Shown here in pieces: positions 10,348-21,165 of a stretch of DNA of 64,000 nucleotides. This DNA comes from Caldimicrobium sp. Lineage in GTDB: Bacteria; Desulfobacterota; Thermodesulfobacteria; Thermodesulfobacteriales; Thermodesulfobacteriaceae. The notes under the pieces were generated by a model. It was given only the letters and a program-made list of their open reading frames with translations. It was not told where the DNA came from and made no database searches. The translations under genes were made by a program, and so were the position numbers. Position 1 is the stretch's first letter. Each line of letters opens with the position of its first letter. The stretch is taken from positions 1 to 64,000 of the forward strand of contig JANXCE010000007.1 in NCBI GenBank assembly GCA_025059715.1. Direction: 5' to 3'.

Positions 10348-12402
10348 TCTTACTCTTGAACCACCTGTAGGATTTTCCTCTAACCAAATTTTGCCCCCAT
10401 GAAGCTCAACAACTCCAGCTATAATTATAAAGCCAGTTCCCCTCTTTTGTAGAATTTGGAAATCTCTCTTATTAAAGGCATCCCGAATATCCTCATGGAT
10501 ACCCGGACCAGAATCGTCATATATGACCTCAATTTCCTCTCCTCTATCCTTAATCTTTAATTCAATTTTTCCCCTTCCGCCCATGGCCTTTATAGAATTA
10601 TCTAATAGATTAATCCAAACCCTTTTAAGTTGAGAAGGGTCTCCCTTAATTAAAGTGTCCCTAAGAGTATCCTTTTCTAGGGTTATAGCCAATTCGATTT
10701 CCGAATAAGCTAATTGGTATAGCTCCAAAACCTCTTCAATGTTTTTTAGGATATTAACTTTTGATCTCTCCGAAAGGGGTTTTTGAGAAAAATAATAAAG
10801 ATCAAGAGCAAGTTTTCTCAACTCCTCTATATAATGATTCACCACTGAAACTGTCTTACTAAGTAAAGCTCTATTTTCCTTGCTAAGAGGTTCTTCCCCT
10901 AATCTTCTTTGTAAACGTTCCATGGATAATCTTATAGGCGTTAAAGGATTTTTAATTTCATGGGCTATTTTGATAGCAACTTCTCGCCAGAGTGATAATC
11001 TCTTTAAGATCTCCTTTTCCTGCAAATTTTCAACGATGAGGAGAAAAAGAGGCTCTTCAAAAAGATCAAGCCTCAAAAAGGTGATACCCCAAAATAATTC
11101 TCTTTCAATCTCTGAAAGGTGAAAAACTTTATAAAAGGAAGTAGATAAATCAAGGTTCTTTAGATAATCCCTTATAGCCAATTTTTCTAACCAGTCTTGT
11201 AGGTTTGAAATATTCAGGAATTCAAGCCACTTTTTAAAGGTTTGATTTAAGAAAAAGGGCTCTAAATTCTCTTTAATTATTAAAATCCCCACAGGAAGGG
11301 CATTTAACACCCCACCTAAGTAGTAATTGTATCTCCTTAGGGTCTCTTCATATCTCTTGATCTCTTGCGCCATGGTTCTAAAGGAGTTTATAAGGCGCGC
11401 TATCTCATCCTCCTGATGGGAAAACTCTGGAAGGTTTTCTAAATCATACTCTCTTTGAGAGAGCCTTTGGATGGCTAAGATTAGACTTTCTAAAGGCTCA
11501 GTTAATTGTTTACCTAATTTGTTCCCAACCCATATGCTAAGATAAAGAGTAAGAAAAAACAATATCGAAAATGATAGAAAAAGGAATAAATTTAAATACT
11601 TACTAAAATATTTTTCATCTTTACTAAAATTCACAATGGCCTTCGGCTCAATTAACTTTCCCGTAGAGAGAATGTAGGGGTTACCCTTAGCATCTTGCAC
11701 CAAAATAAAGACTCTCAGGAGAAGATTTGAATTTGAGGGTTGTATGTGAATTTTAGGCTTTTTATCTCTCAAGAGTTCTTCAATAATGGAGGGAGATATG
11801 CCGGGTTTTTCTTCTAATTGAGAGGAATAAGTTTTTTTATATAGTTCACCATGATAGGTATATACCTCTATGGAATCTAATTGTAAGAAATATCTATATT
11901 GTTCTCGAAGAACTTTACTCCGTATGGTTTCTGTTTTAGAAATATATTCATCTCTAATTTTATATGCCTTTAATAACAACTCTCCTTCAAGGTCTTTGAG
12001 AAAATCCTCTTCTTTTAGGAGATTACTAATTATCTGAAGTGTAGAAATATCTTCGAACCAAAAGTCTATTCCTTTCTTTAGAAAGAAAAAACTGCCTAAA
12101 ATTAAAATAATAGCAGGAAAAGTAATGGATAATACATAAACCGCAATTAGCTTGAACTTCAGACTTCGGGAAATCCTTTTTCCTCTAATATCCCAAAAAA
12201 TATTAAAGAGATAACGAAAAATCAAGTATAAGAGAAAAAGGAGGATCAATAGGTCAATCTGAATAAATATAAAGAGTAGAAAATTTCTTTGTGACCATTC
12301 CAACCACTCACTTTTGTAAAGAATATATTGAATAGAAAGAAAGGAAAGTATAAAAATGAGAAATAAAAGAAACTTGTAGGCAGGTCTACGGAGAAAGAGC
12401 AT
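10309..12402 (-). CDS. NtrY-like sensor histidine kinase
   Basis: N-terminal TMs, HAMP/PAS, IAHEIKNPLTPIRLSMERLQRR, HATPase_c with truncated G boxes. Confidence 0.85.
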   Translation of the reverse strand: MLFLRRPAYKFLLFLIFILSFLSIQYILYKSEWLEWSQRNFLLFIFIQIDLLILLFLLYLIFRYLFNIFWDIRGKRISRSLKFKLIAVYVLSITFPAIILILGSFFFLKKGIDFWFEDISTLQIISNLLKEEDFLKDLEGELLLKAYKIRDEYISKTETIRSKVLREQYRYFLQLDSIEVYTYHGELYKKTYSSQLEEKPGISPSIIEELLRDKKPKIHIQPSNSNLLLRVFILVQDAKGNPYILSTGKLIEPKAIVNFSKDEKYFSKYLNLFLFLSFSILFFLTLYLSIWVGNKLGKQLTEPLESLILAIQRLSQREYDLENLPEFSHQEDEIARLINSFRTMAQEIKRYEETLRRYNYYLGGVLNALPVGILIIKENLEPFFLNQTFKKWLEFLNISNLQDWLEKLAIRDYLKNLDLSTSFYKVFHLSEIERELFWGITFLRLDLFEEPLFLLIVENLQEKEILKRLSLWREVAIKIAHEIKNPLTPIRLSMERLQRRLGEEPLSKENRALLSKTVSVVNHYIEELRKLALDLYYFSQKPLSERSKVNILKNIEEVLELYQLAYSEIELAITLEKDTLRDTLIKGDPSQLKRVWINLLDNSIKAMGGRGKIELKIKDRGEEIEVIYDDSGPGIHEDIRDAFNKRDFQILQKRGTGFIIIAGVVELHGGKIWLEENPTGGSRVRLVFPKVQNFSQA

Positions 12403-12961
12403 ATCTTTTAGAAGTTTTAAGAATTACTTCTCTTTCCTTAGGGGTATAACGTAAATCCCTATTAAAGTGGCTGGGATATTTAAGGGTAACTTTAATGAGA
12501 AGATAGGTTGTTCTATCTAAAGGAGCTAAATTTTTAAAATTGAGAGGAAAAAAATAGAGCGACGCTATCTTTGATATAAGATCTTCCGCCCTATTAAAAT
12601 GGGAATATCCCCAATTATCTTCAAGAAAATATTTATTCAACTCGGGGATATAACCCGCCCGTTGAAAATAAACATCTTTATAGAGGAGATCCTCTCCCAG
12701 GAGTCTATCTCGATATATTTCAAACTCATAAAGAATAAGTATATTCCCACTCTGTCTCTTTAACGATAATATAAGCTCCTGAGTAGGGAAGTTACTGAAA
12801 ACTAAACTTAAAACAAAATATCCCTCCGAAGTCCTCTCTAATTGGATGGCCTTTATAGAAAAAGCTTGGATACCCTTAGGAATAATAAAGAGAAAAAGTA
12901 GAAAAACGAAAAATGTTTTTAGCATAGGTATTTTAATGATAACCAAATTCATTAAAAGCAC
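12386..12961 (-). CDS. DUF4390-like exported protein in the same unit as the ntrY-like kinase
   Basis: 191 aa with signal peptide; immediately upstream of the kinase, the usual DUF4390 position. Confidence 0.6.
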   Translation of the reverse strand: MLLMNLVIIKIPMLKTFFVFLLFLFIIPKGIQAFSIKAIQLERTSEGYFVLSLVFSNFPTQELILSLKRQSGNILILYEFEIYRDRLLGEDLLYKDVYFQRAGYIPELNKYFLEDNWGYSHFNRAEDLISKIASLYFFPLNFKNLAPLDRTTYLLIKVTLKYPSHFNRDLRYTPKEREVILKTSKRYALSP

Positions 12962-12979
12962 AACCTCTGAAATTTACCC

Positions 12980-13008
12980 TTGACTATATTGCCTTTTTCT
13001 TTTAAAAT
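12980..13008 (+). promoter_or_regulatory. Sigma70-like promoter for the sulfite oxidase operon
   Basis: TTGACT - 17 nt - TAAAAT. Confidence 0.6.
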
Positions 13009-13045
13009 CTGAAAATAAAAAAATTTAAGAAAGAGGAATTAAAGT

Positions 13046-14248
13046 ATGAAAAAAACGAAATTTTCAAACAGCAGAAGGGATTTTTTGAAAGTTTTAGGGC
13101 ATCTTACTGGAGCCTTATTTCTCAATATAGATGGCTTTTCTAAAAATCTTTTGGCCCAAACGAAAGAACTCACCCTGGAACCTCAGGTTTTTCCTGGTAA
13201 AGAAAAAATGATTATTTTATCGAGAAAACCTATAGTTTTAGAAATGCCTCCTGAGGGTTTTGAATACTTTATTACTCCAAATGAATTATTCTTTGTTAGA
13301 AATAATACTTCTATGCCAGAACTCAATGTTAAGGATTGGAGATTAACTATAACTGGCGAGGTTAAAAAGCCCCTTGTTCTAACCATGGAAGACCTGAAAA
13401 AATTTAAAGAAGTTGAGGCTCTAATAACCTTAGAGTGTTATGGAAATGGTAGAAGTTTTTTTGAACCTAAGGCCTCTGGTAATCAATGGAAAAAGGGAGG
13501 AATTGGCACTGCCCTTTGGAAAGGTGTAAGACTTAAAGATGTATTAGAAAAGGCACATCTAACCGATAAGGCAAAGCATGTTATTTTTGATGGGGCAGAT
13601 GAACCCTTTACCCCTGGTTCACCTGATTTTAGAAGAAGTATCCCCATAGAAAAGGCCCTAAGCCCTGAGACCTTACTGGTTTACGAGATGAATGGCCAAC
13701 CGCTTCCCATTTATCACGGATATCCTTTAAGAGTAGTGGTGCCTGGATGGGGTGGGGCAGCTTCAGTAAAATGGTTAATAAATATAACGGTTAGCGATAG
13801 AGAGTATGATGGCTTTTATATGGTAGACAAATATAGACATCCCAAAAATCCTGTTAAACCAGGCACAAAACTTTCCCCCAAGGATATGTTTGTCTTAACA
13901 GAACTGGAAGTGAAATCAATAATAACTAACCCTCATAATGAGAGTAAATTAAGTTCCGAGAAGATCCTTATAAAGGGATATGCATGGACTGGAGAAGGAT
14001 ATATTAAAAAAGTTGAAGTTTCTACTGACGGAGGAAGAACCTGGCAGAGGGCAAAAATAGTTAGGAATGAAGGAAAATATGTGTGGTGTAGTTGGGAATT
14101 TGAATGGAGACCTCCACAAAAGGGCTATTATACACTTATGAGTAAAGCTACAGATAACCGTGGAAGAACCCAACCTTTTATTCCCTATTGGAATCAAGAT
14201 GGTTACTTATACAATAGTATTGATATGGTAAATGTTTATGTTGAATAA
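13046..14248 (+). CDS. Molybdopterin-dependent sulfite oxidase family protein (SorA/SoxC-like), Tat-exported
   Basis: Tat motif SRRDFLKVLG; sulfite oxidase fold motifs ITLECYGNGR, LVYEMNGQPLPIYHGYPLRVVVPGWGGAASVKWL, C-terminal Mo-co dimerisation domain. Confidence 0.85.
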   Translation: MKKTKFSNSRRDFLKVLGHLTGALFLNIDGFSKNLLAQTKELTLEPQVFPGKEKMIILSRKPIVLEMPPEGFEYFITPNELFFVRNNTSMPELNVKDWRLTITGEVKKPLVLTMEDLKKFKEVEALITLECYGNGRSFFEPKASGNQWKKGGIGTALWKGVRLKDVLEKAHLTDKAKHVIFDGADEPFTPGSPDFRRSIPIEKALSPETLLVYEMNGQPLPIYHGYPLRVVVPGWGGAASVKWLINITVSDREYDGFYMVDKYRHPKNPVKPGTKLSPKDMFVLTELEVKSIITNPHNESKLSSEKILIKGYAWTGEGYIKKVEVSTDGGRTWQRAKIVRNEGKYVWCSWEFEWRPPQKGYYTLMSKATDNRGRTQPFIPYWNQDGYLYNSIDMVNVYVE

Positions 14249-14519
14249 ATATATTATATTTTTATGTATAATTATAATAGTATCTTTCACATCTCTAATC
14301 TATACTAAAGAGTTACCTTTACCTGAAGGTGAAGGTAAAGCTTTAATCTTAAGTAAGTGCAATCTCTGTCACGGTCTTGATGTTGTGATCAACCAAAGAT
14401 TAAGTAAATTAGAGTGGGAGGATATTGTAAATAGAATGATAAGATGGGGAGCTCCGATAAGTTCAAGAGAACAGGAAATTATAGTAGAATATCTTTATAA
14501 AAATTTTGGTCAAAAATAG
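14232..14519 (+). CDS. Small monohaem c-type cytochrome (SorB-like partner)
   Basis: Signal peptide plus CNLCHG haem-binding motif; overlaps the sulfite oxidase gene. Confidence 0.75.
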   Translation: MFMLNKYIIFLCIIIIVSFTSLIYTKELPLPEGEGKALILSKCNLCHGLDVVINQRLSKLEWEDIVNRMIRWGAPISSREQEIIVEYLYKNFGQK

Positions 14520-14538
14520 TCTATCTGCTAAATTAATC

Positions 14539-14567
14539 TTGACTTTTAATGGGGCTTTCGCTAAATT
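14539..14567 (+). promoter_or_regulatory. Sigma70-like promoter upstream of slipin gene
   Basis: TTGACT - 17 nt - TAAATT. Confidence 0.5.
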
Positions 14568-14613
14568 CAATTATATAGATGTAAGAAATTAATATAAATT
14601 TTGGAGGTGGGCT

Positions 14614-15372
14614 ATGGGATTGTCCTTACTGTTTATTATACTTATTATTTTACTTTTCCTACAGGCTTCTATAAAGGTAATAAACGAATATGAAAGAGCG
14701 GTCGTGCTTAGACTTGGGAAATTTCATAAGGTAAAGGGCCCTGGATTGATCCTCCTCATTCCTATTATTGATAAAATGAGAAAAATTGATTTAAGAACGG
14801 TTACCCTTGATGTTCCTCCACAGGAAGTTATAACTCGGGATAATGTCTCCATTAGAGTAAGTGCGGTTGTTTATTTTAGGGTTATGGATCCTGATAAGGC
14901 CTTTTTACAAGTAGAAGATTATTACTATGCCACAAGTCAGCTTTCTCAGACTACTCTCAGAAGTATATGTGGTCAGGCAGAACTTGATGAAATTTTGGCG
15001 GAAAGAGAAAAGTTAAACATGAAGCTTCAAGAGATTTTAGATGCGGAAACTGAACCCTGGGGAGTGAAGGTTTCAAAAGTAGAAATAAAGGAAATTGACC
15101 TACCAGAAGAGATGAAGAGAGCTATGGCAAAACAAGCAGAAGCGGAGAGAGAAAGAAGGGCAAAAATTATTAGTGCCGATGGAGAATATCAAGCTTCTAA
15201 AACCCTTCTTGAAGCTGCTAAGATTATGTCAGAAAATCCAATAACCTTACAACTCCGTTATTTACAAACCCTAACTGAAATTGCCACCGAAAAGAATTCC
15301 ACCATCCTTTTCCCCTTACCCATAGAATTACTTAGAGCTATTGCCCCTTTAAAGGATGAACCTAAGAGTTAA
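14614..15372 (+). CDS. SPFH/band 7 protein (slipin)
   Basis: [56 protein letters not shown]. Confidence 0.9.
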   Translation: MGLSLLFIILIILLFLQASIKVINEYERAVVLRLGKFHKVKGPGLILLIPIIDKMRKIDLRTVTLDVPPQEVITRDNVSIRVSAVVYFRVMDPDKAFLQVEDYYYATSQLSQTTLRSICGQAELDEILAEREKLNMKLQEILDAETEPWGVKVSKVEIKEIDLPEEMKRAMAKQAEAERERRAKIISADGEYQASKTLLEAAKIMSENPITLQLRYLQTLTEIATEKNSTILFPLPIELLRAIAPLKDEPKS

Positions 15373-15438
15373 TTCAAGAAATTTTTCACAAATTCTCGTA
15401 AGATTTAGAAATTTGATATAACCTTAGGGGGTATAAGT

Positions 15439-15660
15439 ATGGATAAAGAGATGATAAAAGCCTTTGCAGAGAAGCACGAGGACATAAGGGAACTTTATGA
15501 GAAACACCAGTGTTTAGAGAGAGAATTAGAGGAATTAGTGAAAAAACCCTATCTTACCACTGAAGAAGAAATTAGAGAAAAACAAATTAAATTGGAAAAG
15601 CTTCACTTAAAGGAGCGCATTTTTTATCTGATTAAAAAATATCAGAAGGAGGGAGGCTAA
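15439..15660 (+). CDS. DUF465/YdcH-like small coiled-coil protein
   Basis: 73 aa; [49 protein letters not shown]. Confidence 0.65.
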   Translation: MDKEMIKAFAEKHEDIRELYEKHQCLERELEELVKKPYLTTEEEIREKQIKLEKLHLKERIFYLIKKYQKEGG

Positions 15661-15673
15661 ATTGGGTGAAATA

Positions 15674-17365
15674 ATGACTGGTGCGAAGATGGTAGTAGAG
15701 GCTCTAAAAAGAGAGGGAGTGGAAATAATATTTGGTTATCCAGGAGGAGCGGTTATTGATATTTATGACGAAATATATAAAACGGAAAATCTTCATCATG
15801 TTTTAGTAAGGCATGAACAGGGAGCAACACATGCTGCAGATGGTTTTGCCCGGTCCACGGGAAAAGTTGGGGTGGCCTTAGTTACTTCGGGGCCAGGGGC
15901 AACAAACACTGTCACTGGCATTGCAACCGCTTATATGGACTCCATTCCTATTGTGGTTTTGACTGGTCAAGTTCCTACAAAATTAATTGGTAACGACGCT
16001 TTTCAAGAGGTTGATACAACTGGTATTACGAGACCTATAACCAAACACAATTTTTTAGTAAAAAAAGTAGAAGATTTACCCCGCATCTTAAAAGCAGCCT
16101 TTCACATTGCCCGCACGGGAAGGCCTGGTCCCGTCTTGGTGGATCTTCCTAAGGATGTTCAGCAAGCTAAGGGAGAATTTAATTATCCTGAGGAAATACA
16201 CTTAAGAAGCTATAATCCAACCTATGAGCCACATATAAAACAAATTGAGAAAGCCTATCAACTTTTAGAAAAAGCGGAAAGACCAGTATTTCTTGTAGGG
16301 GGAGGGGTTATCTCCTCAGGTGCTTCCGAAGAAGTAAGAGAATTAGCGGAAAGATTAAATCTCCCGGTTACTATGACTCTTATGGGATTAGGTGGTTTCC
16401 CGGGAGATCATCCTCAATCTTTAGCCATGTTGGGAATGCATGGAACTTATTATGCCAATATGGCGGTTGCCAATTGTGATTTGCTCTTGGCAGTAGGAGC
16501 CAGATTTGACGATCGAGTCACAGGAAGACTGGATGCCTTTGCACCCTTTGCTAAAATAATACATATCGATATTGATCCCACTTCTATTCAAAAAAATGTA
16601 AAAGTCGATGTCCCTATAGTTGGGGATTGTAAACGTAGCCTACAGAGGCTCCTGGAGTTAATAAAGGAAGTAGGCAAACCCAAAAAATATTTTAAGGAGC
16701 GATTTAGTGACTGGTGGGCACAAATTGAGATTTGGAAAAAAAGGTATCCCCTTTCTTACAAGGAGGACCCCAATTACATAAAGCCTCAATATGTTATCGA
16801 AAAGCTTTATGAATTAACCCAGGGTAATGCCATTATTTGCACTGAAGTAGGCCAAAACCAGATGTGGACCGCTCAATTTTATAAGTTCAAATATCCTCGG
16901 ACTTTGATCAGCTCCGGGGGTTTAGGAACCATGGGGTTTGGGTTCCCCGCCTCTATTGGTGCTCAAATGGGTAATCCAGACAAATTAGTTATTGACATAG
17001 CCGGAGATGGCTCCATTCAAATGAACATTCAAGAATTGGCTACCGCCATGGATCAAAGACTTCCCATTAAAATAATAATTCTCAATAACGGCTACTTGGG
17101 TATGGTAAGGCAATGGCAGGAACTCTTTTATGAAAAAAGATATTCCGCAGTAAAGTTTGCTACTCTTCCTGATTTTGTTAAGATTGCTGAGGCCTATGGA
17201 GCTGTGGGCATGAGAATTACAAAACCTCAAGAGGTAGAACCCACATTAAAAAAGATTCTCTCCCTTGACAAGTTAGTAATTTTAGATGTTATTATAGCAC
17301 CAGAAGAGGGAGTTTTCCCCATGGTTCCAGCTGGAAAGGCTACTACAGAAATGATTCTAGTTTAA
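15674..17365 (+). CDS. ilvB: Acetolactate synthase large subunit
   Basis: TPP enzyme motifs [46 protein letters not shown]. Confidence 0.95.
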   Translation: MTGAKMVVEALKREGVEIIFGYPGGAVIDIYDEIYKTENLHHVLVRHEQGATHAADGFARSTGKVGVALVTSGPGATNTVTGIATAYMDSIPIVVLTGQVPTKLIGNDAFQEVDTTGITRPITKHNFLVKKVEDLPRILKAAFHIARTGRPGPVLVDLPKDVQQAKGEFNYPEEIHLRSYNPTYEPHIKQIEKAYQLLEKAERPVFLVGGGVISSGASEEVRELAERLNLPVTMTLMGLGGFPGDHPQSLAMLGMHGTYYANMAVANCDLLLAVGARFDDRVTGRLDAFAPFAKIIHIDIDPTSIQKNVKVDVPIVGDCKRSLQRLLELIKEVGKPKKYFKERFSDWWAQIEIWKKRYPLSYKEDPNYIKPQYVIEKLYELTQGNAIICTEVGQNQMWTAQFYKFKYPRTLISSGGLGTMGFGFPASIGAQMGNPDKLVIDIAGDGSIQMNIQELATAMDQRLPIKIIILNNGYLGMVRQWQELFYEKRYSAVKFATLPDFVKIAEAYGAVGMRITKPQEVEPTLKKILSLDKLVILDVIIAPEEGVFPMVPAGKATTEMILV

Positions 17366-17379
17366 AATAAGGAGGAAAG

Positions 17380-17877
17380 ATGTCCGAGAGAAAATGTACT
17401 CTTTCTGTCTTAGTTGAGAATACTCCAGGTGCTCTTGCGCGTATTGCAGGTCTCTTTAGTGGAAGGGGCTTTAACATAGACAGTCTATGTGTAGCGGAAA
17501 CTCTTGATCCAACACTTTCTCATTTAACCTTAGTTACTCGGGGAGACGATCAAATTATTGAGCAGATAATCAAACAATTAAGACGTTTAATAGATGTATA
17601 TAAAGTGGTTGATGTTACAGAAGAGGAAGATTATGTAGAAAGAGAGATGGCCTTAATAAAAGTCCGAGCAGAAAAAGAGAATCGGGAAGAAATCTTTAGG
17701 ATTTGTGAAATTTTCAGGTTAAAAATAGTTGATGTAACCCCAAGGACCTATATCATTGAGGTGACAGGGGACAAAAACAAGCTTGAGGCAGTTATTGAAC
17801 TCTTGCAACCAATGGGAATTAAGGAAATAGTTAGAACTGGCACTATTGCTATGAAAAGAGAAAAGAAAAGCACTTGA
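17380..17877 (+). CDS. ilvN: Acetolactate synthase small subunit
   Basis: ACT domain: LSVLVENTPGALARIAGLFSGRGFNIDSLCVAET. Confidence 0.93.
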   Translation: MSERKCTLSVLVENTPGALARIAGLFSGRGFNIDSLCVAETLDPTLSHLTLVTRGDDQIIEQIIKQLRRLIDVYKVVDVTEEEDYVEREMALIKVRAEKENREEIFRICEIFRLKIVDVTPRTYIIEVTGDKNKLEAVIELLQPMGIKEIVRTGTIAMKREKKST

Positions 17878-17930
17878 TTTTTCCTTAGATCCGATTAAAA
17901 TTCCCCCTCAATTTCCTCAAGGAGTAAAGG

Positions 17931-19877
17931 ATGCTCAAAATATCTCCTCACAAAGAGGCCCTATCTTTTGAAGAAATACAATTTTTTAATGAAGCCTTTA
18001 GAAGATGTGCAAGAAGGATAATTTTAGCTACCACGCTTGCTGGATCTGGTCATCCTGGAGGTTCTTTATCTTCTCTTTCTTTACTTCTCATGATTTATGC
18101 CTTAGCCAAGGTTGATCCTAAAAATCCACGAGCTCCAGAAAGAGACAGAGTAGTTATAAGTAATGGTCACATTAGTCCTGGTGTTTATAGTGTCCTATGT
18201 GAATATGGTTTTATCCCAGAAGAACCTTTTCTGATGGAATTTAGAAGAGCTAATTCTGCCTTTGCCGGCCATGTAGAACAAGCTGTTCCTGGTATTGAGT
18301 GGAACACGGGTAACTTAGGACAAGGGCTTTCAGCTGCCTGTGGGATGGCCAAAGCTCTTAAACTGAAAGGCCTTCCTAATTGGGTGTTCTGTCTCATGGG
18401 AGATGGAGAACAACAAAAGGGACAAGTTATTGAAGCCAGACGATGGGCGGTAAAATTTGGGCTAAACAATCTCATTGTGCTAATTGATTACAACAAACTT
18501 CAAATTGGTGGGGCTATCCATGAAGTAATGCCTCAAAGAATTAAAGAGGAAATACTTGCTACCTCCTGGAATTTGATTGAGATCGATGGACACAATTTTC
18601 AAGAAATATATCAAGCCCTTAGAAAGATTATAAAAGGTGAAATGGAAGATACCTCAAAACCTTCAGCTATTCTTGCCCATACTATTATGGGCAAAGGTAT
18701 TTCCTTTATGGAAAATGATCCCAAATGGCATGGCTCCGCCTTACCAGAAGATTTAGCCAAAAAAGCCTTAGAAGAACTGGGATTTGATCCCTCGGAATTA
18801 GACCTTTTAAAGGAAAAAAGAAAAACTTACCAAGTCTCCTTTCCCCACGAAGCTCACGAAGCTTTGCCTATTTTTCTTAATCCCTCAGAACCCACAATTT
18901 ATTCATTTGACACTAATATTGACTGTAGATCAGCCTATGGAATAGCTCTTTTAAAACTGGCCCAGGCTAATAATTTCTCCAATAAACCTCCAGTAGTGCT
19001 TGGGCTTACCTGTGATTTGGAAAGCTCGGTTAAAATGAGTGAGTTTAAAAAGTATTCCCCTCAAGCTTTTTTTGAATCCGGTATTCAGGAACATCACACT
19101 GCTACGGTAGCTGGAGCTCTATCCAAGGAGGGATTTTTAGTTTTCTTTTCTACCTTTGGAGTCTTTGGTATCGATGAAGTCTACAACCAATTGCGCTTAA
19201 ATTCTTTAAACAAGAGTGCCCTAAAGGTAGTCTGCACACATCTTGGAACTGATGTAGGAGAGGATGGTCCTACCCATCAATGTATTGATTATTTAGGACT
19301 CCTCTTTAACCTTCAAGATTTTGAAATATACATACCTGCGGATCCTAATCAGACAGACCATATAATCAGAGTAATTGCCATGAGGCCAGGCAATATATTC
19401 GTAGGCATGGGACGCTCTAAAGTGCCAATAATTACCAAAGAGGATGGCACACCTTATTTTGATGAAAATTATGAATTCATTCCTGGAAGAGGAGATTGGT
19501 TAAGACATGGGGAAAACGGTGTCATTATTACCTATGGGACCATTACTAATGAAGCCATTAAAGCCTGGCATATTCTAAGGGAAAAGAAAATAGAAGTTTC
19601 GGTTTTAAATATTGCCTCTATTAAACCTTTACCTTTAGATGATCTCATAAGGGCTAGTGAACAACAACATATTGTGGTTGCAGAAGATCACTACAGGGAA
19701 ACAGGGCTCGGAAATAAAATAGCTTCTATTTTTGGCCAATATGGAATCAAAACCAAGATTAAATTATTGGGCCATAAAGCTCCTGCGTCATCAGGACATC
19801 CTAAGGAACTATTCAAACTTGCAGGAATAGATGCTCTATCCATAGCTCAAGCCATGGAAGAGCTTCTAAATGCCTGA
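17931..19877 (+). CDS. tkt: Transketolase
   Basis: AGSGHPGGSLS, GDGEQQKGQV, THQCIDYLGLL; full-length N- and C-domains. Confidence 0.85.
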   Translation: MLKISPHKEALSFEEIQFFNEAFRRCARRIILATTLAGSGHPGGSLSSLSLLLMIYALAKVDPKNPRAPERDRVVISNGHISPGVYSVLCEYGFIPEEPFLMEFRRANSAFAGHVEQAVPGIEWNTGNLGQGLSAACGMAKALKLKGLPNWVFCLMGDGEQQKGQVIEARRWAVKFGLNNLIVLIDYNKLQIGGAIHEVMPQRIKEEILATSWNLIEIDGHNFQEIYQALRKIIKGEMEDTSKPSAILAHTIMGKGISFMENDPKWHGSALPEDLAKKALEELGFDPSELDLLKEKRKTYQVSFPHEAHEALPIFLNPSEPTIYSFDTNIDCRSAYGIALLKLAQANNFSNKPPVVLGLTCDLESSVKMSEFKKYSPQAFFESGIQEHHTATVAGALSKEGFLVFFSTFGVFGIDEVYNQLRLNSLNKSALKVVCTHLGTDVGEDGPTHQCIDYLGLLFNLQDFEIYIPADPNQTDHIIRVIAMRPGNIFVGMGRSKVPIITKEDGTPYFDENYEFIPGRGDWLRHGENGVIITYGTITNEAIKAWHILREKKIEVSVLNIASIKPLPLDDLIRASEQQHIVVAEDHYRETGLGNKIASIFGQYGIKTKIKLLGHKAPASSGHPKELFKLAGIDALSIAQAMEELLNA

Positions 19878-20601
19878 ACTTTCAGATAAAAAACAACCCT
19901 TTATTGAACATCTTCTTGAACTTAGGGCTTGCCTTATAAAGGCTTTTTTAGGTTGGATTGTATCCTGTATCGTTGTCTATATTTTCACAGACCAAATTAT
20001 AGAGTTCTTGATAAATCCCCTTAAACCCTTTCTTAAAGAGGAGGCTAAGGTTTATTTTAAAACCCTGCCGGAAGTTTTTGCTAATCAGATAAAGATTTCA
20101 GTAATTCTTGGTTTTGTTATAGGAAGTCCCTATATCATTTATCAATTATGGCTTTTTGTGGCTCCAGGGCTCTATCCTCAAGAAAAAAGATGGTTAAAAT
20201 CAGCACTAATATTGAGCTCCTTTTCCTTTTTAATTGGGGCAGTTACTGCTTTTTTTCTCTTTCTACCCTTTATTCTAAAATTCCTCCACTCCTTCGGAGC
20301 ACAGTTCTTAGTGTTTAAACCCTACCTTAAAGAATACATAAACTTCCTGTTGAAAATACTTGTTATCTTTGGAATTTTCTTCCAAGTTCCCTCTATCATC
20401 TTTCTCCTATATAAAATGGATATCGTAAGTCTAGAACAATTAAAGAGGTTCAGACCCTATGCCATAGTCTTATCATTTATTTTAGCAAGCGTTATTACAA
20501 CAGGAATTGACCCTCTCAATCAAATTCTTCTTGCCTTACCCTTGACAGGTCTCTACGAGATAGGTATAATGATTATAAAAATTCACAATCTTAGGAGGTA
20601 G
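19870..20601 (+). CDS. tatC: Sec-independent protein translocase TatC
   Basis: FIEHLLELRACLIKAF..., six TM pattern, YQLWLFVAPGLYPQEKRW. Confidence 0.93.
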   Translation: MPELSDKKQPFIEHLLELRACLIKAFLGWIVSCIVVYIFTDQIIEFLINPLKPFLKEEAKVYFKTLPEVFANQIKISVILGFVIGSPYIIYQLWLFVAPGLYPQEKRWLKSALILSSFSFLIGAVTAFFLFLPFILKFLHSFGAQFLVFKPYLKEYINFLLKILVIFGIFFQVPSIIFLLYKMDIVSLEQLKRFRPYAIVLSFILASVITTGIDPLNQILLALPLTGLYEIGIMIIKIHNLRR

Positions 20602-20605
20602 GATA

Positions 20606-20833
20606 ATGCCCTTTGGTCTTGGCGGTCAAGAACTATTTATTATTCTCTTCTTAGCTCTCTTGATCTTTGGAGCTAAAAAATTACCAGAAGTAGGAGCAGG
20701 CTTAGGAAAAGGAATAAGATCCTTCAAGGAATCCTTAAAAGAGGGAGATGTCTCCGAGGATCTGAAGAAACTAGAGGAACCTAAAAAGGAAGCTAAAAGC
20801 GATGAACAATATTCAACTACCCAAAAGGTTTAA
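20606..20833 (+). CDS. tatA: Sec-independent protein translocase TatA
   Basis: GGQELFIILFLALLIFGAKKLPEVGAGLGKGIRSFKE. Confidence 0.93.
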   Translation: MPFGLGGQELFIILFLALLIFGAKKLPEVGAGLGKGIRSFKESLKEGDVSEDLKKLEEPKKEAKSDEQYSTTQKV

Positions 20834-20853
20834 TAATTTAAAGTAAATAGAAA

Positions 20854-20874
20854 AAGCCCCCTTAGTGGGGGCTT
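20854..20874. terminator. Bidirectional terminator hairpin between tatA and dsrD
   Basis: AAGCCCCC-TTAG-TGGGGGCTT, 8 bp stem, A/T-rich flanks. Confidence 0.75.
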
Positions 20875-20886
20875 CTTAATAATTAG

Positions 20887-21144
20887 TTACTCTTCCGGCT
20901 TTTCCATTCCTGCTTCTAAGCCCATCCCTACTCCTGGAAGCCCATACATAACTGTGCTTCCCGTTGAAAAATATTCAAGTTTCCCCTCTTTAACAAGCTC
21001 GTTTGCAGCATTTTTGATGTCTCTGGGATTAGCCTCTGGAATTTCCCTTTGCAAATCCTTTAGATAGATCTTACTTTTGCCTGCCCCGCTTGCTTTTTTT
21101 TGGAAAACTTCCATGATCTTTTGTTTCAAAGTTTCTTTATCCAT
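20887..21144 (-). CDS. dsrD: Dissimilatory sulfite reductase D
   Basis: 85 aa winged-helix protein directly downstream of dsrAB. Confidence 0.88.
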   Translation of the reverse strand: MDKETLKQKIMEVFQKKASGAGKSKIYLKDLQREIPEANPRDIKNAANELVKEGKLEYFSTGSTVMYGLPGVGMGLEAGMEKPEE

Positions 21145-21165
21145 AGTTTCTACACCTCACTTGTT

